The position numbers and the translations under genes were made by a program. The notes beneath the pieces were generated by a model. The model saw only the letters and a list, made by a program, of their open reading frames with translations. It ran no database searches and was not told where the DNA came from. From Anthopleura xanthogrammica (Eukaryota > Cnidaria > Anthozoa > Actiniaria > Actiniidae), in assembly GCA_964019055.1 (NCBI GenBank), contig OZ025215.1:6551770-6615769 (forward strand): a stretch of 64,000 nt of DNA, in the 5' to 3' direction. Below are positions 37,701 through 47,680 of this stretch, piece after piece; within the stretch, counting starts at the first letter, position 1; each line of letters starts with the position of its first letter.

Positions 37701-40700
37701 TAGTTACTAGTTAAAAAAAAGTGTTCTCAAAAGACCCCCTATCGAAGACGTCCAAAGAAAGTTTTTATGGTGCGGATGTCTACCTAAACGAACAAATCTT
37801 TAGTCTACCGTAAATCCTCTATTAAGCCCCCCGGGGGGCTAATTTATTTCAGGCACGTTTGAGGGGGGAGGGGGGGGCTTATTGGAGAGGGGGGGCTTAA
37901 TACAGAGAGGGGGCTTATTCATTTTTAGCTGAAACGCACAACACAACACGGTCAACTCAGGATTAAACTGAAGTATTACTATGGACCGTCTTGCATAATC
38001 TATAGGGATGTCAATAACATGGTATATGCATTGTTCAAATTACATGGTATTTTCAACATTTGATTCACTTGTGTTAGTCTCTCAAGTATGATTTACCATT
38101 ATTGTGTTTTGAAGGGGAGGGGGAGGGAGGCTTAAAAGAGAGGGGGGCTTAATAAATTTCTTCCTTTAAAAAGGGGGGGCTTATTAGATAGGGGGGCTTA
38201 ATAGAGGATTTACGGTAGTTATGCTTGTCGAGTGTGTACTTTCGAAAATACTTGTAAATTTTAACAGAAACAAAGTAAATAAAAGTCAAGCCAGAAAGCA
38301 TCTGATGACCTGAAGAGGTCAACTGAAATGCCACTGATGCATCTTATTCTATCTATAGGTTAATCGAGCAAGAAATATCAAATTAAATGTACATAATTCG
38401 CTTTTGTCTTTGTTGTACAAGAATATTGCAGCTTTATCATCCCGTAGATAGAGTTCTAAAATGTACCAAAAAGTGACGTAAGTATCTAGTCGGGCGTAGG
38501 CGTACTAACAAAGGCTTTACATAGATTTAGCTGTACGTCATGGGGGCTCTAAAACAAAAACAGTCACCTTAAAAAACACTACTTTGTGGTTGTTTTTCTA
38601 GACAATTCTAGCTTGTACAATGAGTTATGACATTAATCAAACCAATGTCAAAACTTTATTCTGTAATCAAAGGCAACGCTTTCAAGAAATGTTTGTAGCG
38701 TTATTCATCAGGTGAAATTCAGACTGAAATTCTAAGTAGTTTCAGTTCTGAGTATACAAAAACACAATAAGAACGCGGAGAATTTAAAGCATGAAGCAAT
38801 TTAGTAGCAAAAACAGTATGTATCATATCAGCTACTATCGACGTATAACAAGTTAGTGGTTTAAGACATTTGTGAAGCCAAATTTTCTAGAAGATGAATC
38901 TCATAAAAAGACTGACACAAGAGATTTACTTCAGCAAAAAATCAAAAATAATAAATTTGCCAATCTTCAAGTTTCATCAATGTTTACATAAAACAGGAGA
39001 AAGAGGCAAGCAGTGATGGTCTCTAACATCTGGACCTGACGTTCTTAAAATAAAGAATGGAGTTCAAAATTCGACAAAAAATATATATATATAATAAAAA
39101 GAGTACTGGAATTCTTGTTTCCTTCACCTTTAATCCAGCTTGATATAATTTTGAATCTCGAATTTATAAGAGCTGTACCCTAGTTTCTACTTACCAAGGT
39201 TAGCGCCGTTCGACGTCCAAAGTCTCTCAAACAACAAACTATCCTTGTCAGTTGATGGCTTTCTATCGCGACCTTTAAACAGATCTTCTCCAGATACCCG
39301 TTTCTTTAATAAGAAACTTTTATCAAACGGCTTGAAGTTGTCCTTCTTCGATCGGTCCTTCAGATTCAATAGGCTCTGAGAAAGAAGTAAAAAAATTCAA
39401 ATTAATATATGCAAGACTCATTCAGTCAGTCATGCGAATAAATTTTTTCAACTAATTGTTAAATAGCTTGTCAATATCCTTTGTGATGTTAAATGGATGA
39501 TCGAAAAACATTTGTGACAAATAAAGAGAAAAGCTAATAACTTTTGAAGTATAGTTTTCTCTCAGGTCCTTTTCTTGGATCATATAACGTAGAGTAACTT
39601 AAATGATAGAAAGCAAGGTAGTTTTTATTTTTTTCATAGCTCAGAAGTCTCGAATGGCTCGCAGACTGCAAGCGTGCTTACAAGCAAAGCCAGTAATGAA
39701 ACATTGACTTCTTAATGGGATAATTAATAAAGTGCAAGCTTTGCTAGAGGCGATGTAAAGGCTTAAAATGGGAGGCGAATAAAGATTAACCTTAATAAAA
39801 CAGACTTATATATTAGCGAAAAGGAATGAAGTTATGAAAAATAAGTTTTGGGCTGATAAGTTTTGATTATATATATAGACAAAACAACTGTATTTTAACT
39901 ACAACAGCCTTTGGTTTGTTATGCTTTGCAAATTTTAATTAATGTAGTGAATCACCAATCCAAGCATGCACAAATAAAGTTAATGGAATAGATTTCGATA
40001 TCAGTTTTGTTTTGTCTGCAACATTGTAAAACTTACCCTACGAAGCTCAGTTTCTTCTTTTTCTAAAGCAAGAAGCCTGTCTTCTATCTTGTTCAGCTCT
40101 GGTCGTATTTTTTCATTTAATGTAGCATCATCAAGGCCGCTTGCTATTTCTGAACAGAGTTTTTGCTAATTGAGAAAATCAAAGGTCAAAGTATAGCAAG
40201 TCAGTAATTTTGTATAAACTTTTTTTTATACTTTCAAGCGACAAAAAATGAATTCAAATTCAAATAAAGAAAATGATAATGATAACAATAAAATATAGAA
40301 AAATGAATACCAAAAAGCGCGCGAAAAGTTTAGTAACTTGCGCGGGAAATCAGAGCGCGCGCATGCACGCGTCTAAGAAAGCCCGCGCTCGCGTCTAAAA
40401 GAAAGCCCGCGCTTTTCCACTGATAGACTAAAATGGCGAAGAAAGGAAAACCTTATTTTTGTTTTCTTTTATGAAGTTCATTAGTTTAGAGCTTTATTCT
40501 TTAGCAAAAATAAGAAACTTCAAAGCAGTCTAGACTATTTAAACGATTTAGGATGCATTTAAAGGTAAGGAAAATATTTTTAATGCCATAATTTAAACGA
40601 TAAAAGCTTAAAAGGCACCTAAGCTTACCTTCAAAGTCAAAAGCTGACTTCTCTCTGACTGAACTTCGGCGTGTCTGAAACGAGATCAACAAGAGTTAAA

Positions 40701-43700
40701 TATAACTAAATCTGAGTGGTTTATTTACACAGAACCCTTTACAAAAAATACGTGATTTATTTCAGCTCAGTCTGTTTTTGAGAGCATTTGAGAGGACACT
40801 GGAAAACTGTTTTCGGAACTTCTCTTATCTTACGAGCTTAAAGAACCTCTTAACTAAGATATATCAGCTTAGTTTAATTAAGTTTGATTTACTTAAAAAA
40901 CTTAAATAATCTTTCTGTACAAGTCATAAGCTTATGTTTCAAAGTAAGCTTAAACAACTTTGAAAAGGTTTGAAAGAACAACTTCAACAGAATCTTCTTT
41001 ACAAAAGCTGCAGCTTATTAGTAAGCTTATAAAAGACCTAAACGTTTAGCTTGTATGTAAAGAAAACAGACCCTTTTTACTTACCTCTTTTTCTTGATTT
41101 CGCCATCGTCTTTTAAAGCCTTAAAAACATCACATTTCGTAATTGAATACGGGCATTTTGTTAAGGTGAAATGAAAGTATAAACTTGTAAGGTTATTAAT
41201 ATGTATGTATTTTCTAAAGCTGAAAATGCTGCGTAGCTGCAGGGATGGCATACTAGCTATTCTTTACTATTCTTTTATATTTTCTAATTTTAGCCCCCCT
41301 TCCCCCACACCCCCACACATACACAGGCACAAGATGGGGGTGGCTAATTTTCGGAGGAAAAGAAAGAACAATTGAAGTAAAAGAAAAAATTCACATGTTA
41401 CTGTTAAAAAAAATCACCTCAATTGGTAACATAGCCTTGACATCTATGCTTCCTTCAAGTTCATTACCTAAACAAAATAATGAGTAATTTTAACATATGG
41501 CACTTTACTTTTACCTATAGCGCTTAGCCTTGTACAGCTTACAAGTGAAACACATATCTCAGAAGTGGGTTATTGAAACTCCTTAGACTGCAGCTGTGTG
41601 CAAACTGTTAATTTTGTCTTTCCTTTTCAAAGTGTTGCTAACTTGGACTAAAATGATATTCACATGTGCATAGTTGCTGCTTGCAAAATTTGGTTTTGAA
41701 ATTTGTTTTTTCCATTAAGCTAGGGTAATACGAGCAACAAAATCACTCAACTCATCTTGCAACATCGCTGCAAAACTGGTTGAAAAGCAATGCTGCGCGT
41801 TTTTCCTCCCGAGTACGAACTTGTCTCGCAACAAAATAGTTTGCTGCAAGTTGTGTGAATCCTGTCTTCTGATTGGCTAATATGGTCAGCTGATCATATC
41901 ACAAGTGCCGGGGAAGCCATTCAGCGGCTCCTTTCGCGAGCTAGAAATCAACTTGCTGCGACACAAGTTTGCTTTGGAGTGGTAATACGCGCAACATCAG
42001 GAAATTTTGTTGCAAAAAGTAGAATGGCCTTCTACTCTCTGCAACAGACTTTTCCAACTTGCAGCAAACTATTTTGATGCGAGACAAGTTCGTAATCGGG
42101 AAGAAAAACGCGCAGCATTGCTTTTCAACCCGTTTCGCAGCAATGTTGCAAGACGAGTTGAGTGATTTTGTTGCTCGTATTACCCTAGCTTTAAGTACCC
42201 GGGATTTAGTGAGGATAAGCAAAATAAGAAATAGTATCTAGTTGTAAAACACTACAATATGCAGGTTATTATTAGGTATAATAACAGTCGTAAGTAAAAC
42301 AAATATATGATAAATTATTAGCAGTGAAACCTAAAGCCAATGCCTGCTGTACTGCAGCATTATATAATGATATACCTATATTTTCAAAAAGGGTTGTCGG
42401 TCACATTCTGAAATCTTAAATCTGAGACTGATATTAACTGAGGGCTGTGAGCTGTGATTATAAATATTAAGGAAAGTGATAACTGTTTTGTCTTTTTAAA
42501 GTATATGCAACCAACTTTGAGTGATGACCTGCGTTGGCTGTCAGCCTCAGGTTTCAGATCTCCAACCAACAACATTTTTTTTGAAGCAGGTGTATGTTAT
42601 CATGTTAGTTTGACACCTTATCTGTTAATGAATGAAATTCATTTTTTATTTGATAAAAACAAAGAACTCCTACCCTTCTTGCAAAATCGTAAAAGATGGA
42701 ATGCAATGGCAAACTCCTCGAGGGATAACTTGGCATCTCTATCTATGTCGGACAAATTCCTGAAAGAACAACAACAAATTAAAGTAAGTGTAATTTATAA
42801 AAACATCTTCAGAAGAATTGGATATATGGGATTTTATTGTAGGCACAAGACTTAGTATATTTCATAAAATATGTATTCTAAAAAAATTATGGCTATTTTG
42901 AAGGTGACAAGACTTGCCCATTGCTTTTAAATATTTATAAGAAAATATTTTTAAAAACTCATTTCATAATATAATGAAGATACACATGGATTGGATTTCA
43001 AAAAGGATAATTTTCAGTTGCAGCCCATTAATTGATGTTTATTAAGTGACTGTAGACTTTTAGGGTCTGGTAATATACATGGGGCCAGCAACCCCATCAC
43101 AGTAAATATTGCTATGGAAACTAACACAAAAATAATGTCGCCCCTACACGCCACATAGGTGTTAAGGGTGATGATTTAGACTTTTTAATCCATAGCTTTA
43201 TTGTATTAGAATAAATTCACATGCACAATACATGTCCTTTGTACAGAATTTTAGCTAGAGTTTTTATAGCCAACTATCTTACCATATCTTTGATAAAGTA
43301 CTTGATTCAAGATTTGACAACAACATGATGCCACAAGCTGTTTGAGCTATGAAAATATATGCAAATAGCTTGAGTAAAAGATAAGATGCTGATAAAAATA
43401 TATAAATGAATATTTTAAATGGGTTTATTATTGGGGTGATAAGTAGACATGTTGAATAAAAAAAATTTGAAACTGACTTAATAAAATGCTAAACTGAAAA
43501 ACTGGTTGGTTAGTGAGTGTGTGTGAGTGGTACCATGTGAGTGAGTGTAAGTGTTCCCAAATTAGTTTGTTTGGAAGACAATGCTAAATCCATATGACCT
43601 TAAATAAAGATGCCGACATAGCTATATATAATAGTCAGAATATTAGAGCATGGCAAATAAGTTGCATTTCATTATAATAATAACTTTGAATATACATACT

Positions 43701-46700
43701 GTCCAGAAACCCAGAGTTATTAGCATCCTTCCAAACAAATGTTTTATTATAGGCATTCCATTCCTCAGTACTCATTGGTGGGACAATGGTTAGAGTTGCT
43801 CGTACAGGGGTTAGTGAGGTGGGAAGTTTTTCAGGAATTTCAAATCCTCTTAGTCTTAGCTGAATTAGGTGCATTGCTGTAGCAAATTCTGAAACATCCA
43901 GTAAATTATCACGGCTAATGTCAGCAAGTTTCCTGAAAAAAGAAAAATGCAAAGCAGTTAGAATAGAAATAACTGAAACTCTATCATTCTTTACTACTTT
44001 AAATCATTTTCTTTAGCTTCAATGCTAAGTATATGTACAGTTACTAATCAAATTTCAGTGCTTGAAAACCATGATGTACAAAATTTAATCTTCTAATGGA
44101 AATTATTCCGTTTTACTAATTTCCATTTTAGATTGACATATAATACATGTATCAAGTACATGGAGAGGGGCCATGGAGGACCCTAAAAAATGGTGGGGCT
44201 ATATAAGAGACTAGTATGGGAAAAAGTGTGGGAGCTAAGATTGGAAAATATAAGAGACTAGTATGGGATAAGGGAAAATGTGGTATGGCTATAGCCCTTC
44301 CAGCCCGTCTGCCTCCTCAGTCTGTGATGATGGAGAAGAGCAAATGCTGCACTTTCTACTCAGACATTGTAAGGTGGTTTCATAGGGTTTTGAGGTGGTG
44401 TCAAGCAAACCGTATTCTATGGCTAATACAGACTAACACAAATACCCAACATGCCGACAATATTAAAGTTTATCAGTTTAGGATTCATTTTCGTATGAAA
44501 TTGATCACATATGACATAACCATAGCAACACTATGTCCGCTATAAAGAAGGTCATTTGTTTTCATTAAAAAATTAAAAACTCTAGTTTTCCACAGTGATT
44601 TTTTTTAAACTTCATATAATCTAAGTTCTCTAAGTTATCTTTCATATGGCAGAAAATTACATGATTTGGTACTGCAGAATCTAAAATAACTTGATTTTGC
44701 TGAATTCATTTATATTTTGCCAATTGCTTAAGCTTTAAATGATATGAAAAAACTCTACAGTTATTAAAATATTTTAGTGCACAGTTTTAGTTTCTTGTCA
44801 ATAAAGATAACATGCGACAGATTTTTTCTTGACGTCGTCAAAAATAAAATTTCTTCAAGTTGTGGCATTGCGCATGTTCACTTGTTGTACAAGCCTATAG
44901 AGTTCCCTGAGTGTTGGAAACCAGTTAGTACTAGTTAATGTGCTGAATTTGTTTACCCATGTCGAATTAAGTTTGCATGGATGTATATGTAATTTGTCTG
45001 GCTGAGGTTTGAACCCATGACCTTCTGCACAATAGTATAGTGCCCAACCAAACCAACCAGGATGAAATTAGTATCAAACCTAGCTATATAAACAATATAT
45101 TATCAACCTAACATGTATGCCAGAAAATGCCCTCAAATATAAGCAGCTTGAGTAAAATTTTCCCTTAATTTTCAAAAAACTTGAGATAAATATTAAATTT
45201 TGAATGGATCTTGAATGATATATCAAAAACTTACTTCAATTTGAAACATAAGTTTTATTGTTTAGAGGTTCAGCTATGCATTTTTACAGTTTGCTTAATA
45301 TTAAGTATGCTTTATTCTGGGTAGTGAAGAGCGGGTATCAATCACAAATCACAAACAATTTTTTCGTGAATTCACGAATCATGAAAATACAATAAATGAA
45401 TTAACCTTGATACAAAGATTGAGGGAAAACAATGCAAAATCAGGAATCATGGTCTTAAAAATAAGCAGATCACGCATCATGGGGGGATTGAAATTAATGA
45501 ATCACAAACTTATTTTTTGAATTTCACAAATGGTCCATAAAGTCTGAATCACAGATCACGGAAAAACTGTATATTATGCAGGAAGTAGACTGAAGTTCCA
45601 CTTTTGCAAAATGCACCTATTTTTATGATAGATGTCAACTAAACACAGACAATGAATATTTTTCTTGGTTTTCTGAATTGAAACTTTCCACCTGCTGAGA
45701 TCTTGGTGAGTGAATAGTATCCACTGCAGCTCATCACATACCATACTATAATAGTGGAGTTTTTCTCAGCATGATCAACACCCTTGGGAATTTTGCAAGC
45801 ATAGATTGGGACAATAGTTGAATAATTTGAATATTACTTTCTCAAGCCACACAACTGTTTTCTTACTTTATTCCTCCAAGTTATGCTCCTATAATTATGT
45901 TGAAGTTCCATTGAATAATAGTGCTTTCTCATGCAGTAAAAATATAATATACCACAAATAACAATAGCATTACACATATTTTGAACACATTAAGATTACC
46001 TTTCAGTATTTTTACTGTCTTTAAAAGGGATAATTTGTTTTAGCAATATGCCAAGTGTACGTTAGAATTTTCTAGCTAAACCACTTTATGTAGATTCAAC
46101 TTGTAAATACATGCCATAGTCAGTGGAGCATCTTTGATATGTTAATTAAAGAAAATATTATTAAAGATATACTTTCAATCTTTCCTACTTTCAATCTTTC
46201 CTACTTTCATAATTACAAAAAGCAAGCGAAAATAAATGAGAGCAAAACTACCCGCTCCCGGTGAACGAATTATCATTCAAGTGAATTGTTTGTACATATA
46301 AACTTGGACCAAACTTTGAAGCACGATATCATGTTTATATAAGTCAAGCATAAAATATAACGACTTATATATATATAAATTTAAATTGTATTCTGTAGTC
46401 CTCGCGTGGAAAATATAGATAACACCTTATCTAAAGAAAGCCATCAATCTCAGAAAATCTTCTTTTTTTATTTATGTTTTAGAGACAGTAATTTAGCAAA
46501 GCACTTACACAAAAAGTCTGGTCTAATTTAACAGGACTCAAATTGATATGTTAAAAATTAGCTAACGATATGGCAATAGAATATTGCCAACAACGAAAAA
46601 ATTAATCGAACATTATCACTTTTTGTAGAGAAAGGAGTAATAATTTACAGACATAAGACTTATTTTTCATTGAGATGCACACCACTTGGCAACAGAAAAT

Positions 46701-47083
46701 ATCTAACACTTACTGGGAAAGAAACCAAATAGCAAATATATTTAATGTAAACGCCAGGACGTTTATGTTAGTAACACATTGACAACTTTCGTAACTTATT
46801 TACCATATTTTGCTGAGCTCAGAGAGAGGTAGCCTAGAACGTATGAATAAAGACCTTGCTTGCTCTCCTGCAAAATTAATACAACATAATATTCAGACAG
46901 GGTCAATGTAAGAATGAACGTATTTTGAGGTCTGTATAATATAAACAATTTTCACTCGCGATTTGGAAAATCGCGGGACTCCTTACCGGACAAGTATCCC
47001 TTCTTGGGGTTCTGACTGTAGAACAGTGCATCGTGTCTTGTTCTCTCTTCTTCAGTAATCACCCACTTTAGATCTGTATCCAT
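28722..47083 (-). CDS. EH-domain and long coiled-coil protein, intersectin/Eps15-like N terminus (13 exons, 3' end open)
   Basis: Exons, all GT-AG and in phase: 47083-46987, 46867-46804, 43932-43700, 41467-41418, 41119-41085, 40674-40629, 40165-40037, 39375-39195, 36556-36261, 35408-33028, 32935-32899, 30774-30688, 28769-28722, totalling 1228 codons. Residues about 7-100 form an EH domain (WVITEEERTRHDALF, GEQARSLFIRSRLP, SKIWKLADISRD) with a full EF-hand loop at 58-69. A second EF-hand loop sits at 123-134 (DANNSGFLDSNE), but the rest of a second EH domain is missing. Residues 160-220 and most of the 2381-base exon (residues 378-1170) are Glu/Lys/Arg-rich coiled coil (EERRKKREIEEEKRRQ and similar). 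Known EH domains bind NPF peptides in endocytosis. An endocytic or actin-linked scaffold role is inferred. No SH3 or other C-terminal domain is seen. The last exon ends in a donor (gtatgt), so the stop lies further left. Confidence 0.87.
29021..29132. mobile_element. Palindromic MITE, family A, copy 3
   Basis: tagaccccttgcacgtgacg and agcagctcaatttg match copies at 7502 and 7670; the right end (gcaaggtgtctata) is more diverged. Located in an EH-gene intron or its downstream flank. Confidence 0.8.
29180..29665. repeat. 47-bp minisatellite, about ten copies
   Basis: Unit gtagtcaggaataagtgtag plus ttagaattgagtaatgagaa plus atgccgg. The spacing is exactly 47 bases between early copies, with few substitutions, in an EH-gene intron. 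Confidence 0.93.
29846..29880. repeat. Poly-G rich run
   Basis: Long G run interrupted by single A/T, between two minisatellites. Confidence 0.9.
29890..30490. repeat. Minisatellite with ~88-bp unit
   Basis: The phrases ttagtctaggtttatgaagg and ttagttgttagttattagga recur at 86-88 base spacing (about 30171, 30257, 30345, 30433), with older diverged units to the left. Confidence 0.85.
31100..31354 (+). mobile_element. tRNA-derived SINE, best full-length copy
   Basis: Box A (ggtggcgttagagtgg, about 31105) and box B (gagttcgagtcccgcc, about 31151), then body ggttctctcctgtgcttcga and tail gtgctaccctcgtaaaaaca. Sits in the EH-gene intron between the exons at 30774 and 32899. Confidence 0.88.
32349..32490 (+). 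repeat. Second copy of dispersed repeat at 1105-1250
   Basis: Starts acagagatttgtatgtgttc; shares acttctcaagaatttaat and ctcaaactttc with the first copy. Confidence 0.5.
37805..38218. mobile_element. MITE with TIR ctaccgtaaatcctctatta, family K
   Basis: The left end (ctaccgtaaatcctctatta, agccccc) is mirrored at 38187-38218 (gggggcttaatagaggattt, acggtag). Internal gggggcttaat motifs repeat. No coding. In the EH-gene intron between 36261 and 39195? No: it lies in the 2.6 kb intron bounded by the exons 36261-36556 and 39195-39375. Confidence 0.85.
40310..40440. other. CpG-rich patch in EH-gene intron
   Basis: Dense cgcg motifs (gcgcgcgcatgcacgcgtc) and a repeated aagaaagcccgcgctcgcgtc phrase, unlike the AT-rich surroundings. 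Alternative promoter or repeat, undecided. Confidence 0.35.
41717..42192. mobile_element. MITE with ~140 bp inverted arms, family G, in EH-gene intron
   Basis: aagctagggtaatacgagca at the left is mirrored by tgctcgtattaccctagctt at the right. The arms include gcaatgctgcgcgtttttc / gaaaaacgcgcagcattgc and acttgtctcgcaacaaaata. The interior is unrelated. No transposase. Confidence 0.9.
42502..42783 (+). CDS. Orphan exon-like open frame antisense inside an EH-gene intron
   Basis: This 282-base stretch is bounded by an acceptor-like site (tttttaaag) and a donor (AAA|gtaagt), is open throughout in one frame, and is phase 0 on both sides (94 codons). The product includes LSDDLRWLSASGFRSP, KELLPFLQNRKRWNAM and SLSMSDKFLKEQQQIK, which looks more protein-like than neighbouring spurious frames. 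I do not recognise it and found no partner exons on the plus strand. It lies in the intron between EH-gene exons 3 and 4, on the opposite strand. It may be a retrocopied fragment, an exon of a nested gene, or chance. Confidence 0.2.
45330..45560. repeat. Simple repeat of aatcacgaatcatg-type words
   Basis: Many copies of aatcac/aatcatg/gaatcacaga words. A similar attcacgattcacgat occurs at 36713. Confidence 0.55.
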
Positions 47084-47680
47084 ATCGTAAAGTGAAAACG
47101 TCCCAAAACTGAATTATCATTAACAAAAATTAGCTCGAAGCTTTTTCGTCTCTCGTTTCAACTCCACCGTGCGCGTTCGATTATCCAATTCCAAGGAAAT
47201 TTACACAGATTTTTGAGAACTATTTGGAAGTAAATTTGAGTTTAGAATATAAAAGTATTTTCCAGAAAGCTGGAGTCTTTACACAACGCTAATCTGAACG
47301 TGATGTCTTCTCCCACTTGCCAAATCATCCGTATATATAGTGTGCATAGTTGTTTAGTTTGTAGGCCTTGTCGTCACGGCTCGATGACGCTGTGCCCAGT
47401 CTTAATTTTTTGTTAGAGACCCAACACAAAATTTGTGGGGAGGGGGTAAAATGAACTTTTGTTCTGCGCCTCAAAATATCATCTAAAATACGTTATTTAA
47501 TATTAGTAGCGTTAATTCTGTCATTAAGAACACTTCGAGTGAAGGTTCGAAATAAAATGTCTAAACATCGATTAAGAACGCTTTTGGGTGAAATTCAATC
47601 CAATTATTGGGTTTCCTGTGGTAATTGAGCCAACTATTCAAAGGATCAGCGGCAGAATTTGCAGCACGTGCAAATTAAAG
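47084..47680. promoter_or_regulatory. Head-to-head intergenic region between EH gene and NOC4L
   Basis: The start codons of the EH/coiled-coil gene (minus, 47083) and NOC4L (plus, 47681) are only about 600 bases apart, so both 5' UTRs and promoters must share this stretch. I see no clear TATA box at either side. It contains a short G-rich run near 47437-47447. A shared bidirectional promoter is inferred from the geometry only. Confidence 0.5.

Noticed and set aside
44216..44545. 109-residue plus-strand frame in an EH-gene intron
   Set aside because: Contains a local duplication (agagactagtatggg), no exon-like borders and unnatural composition.
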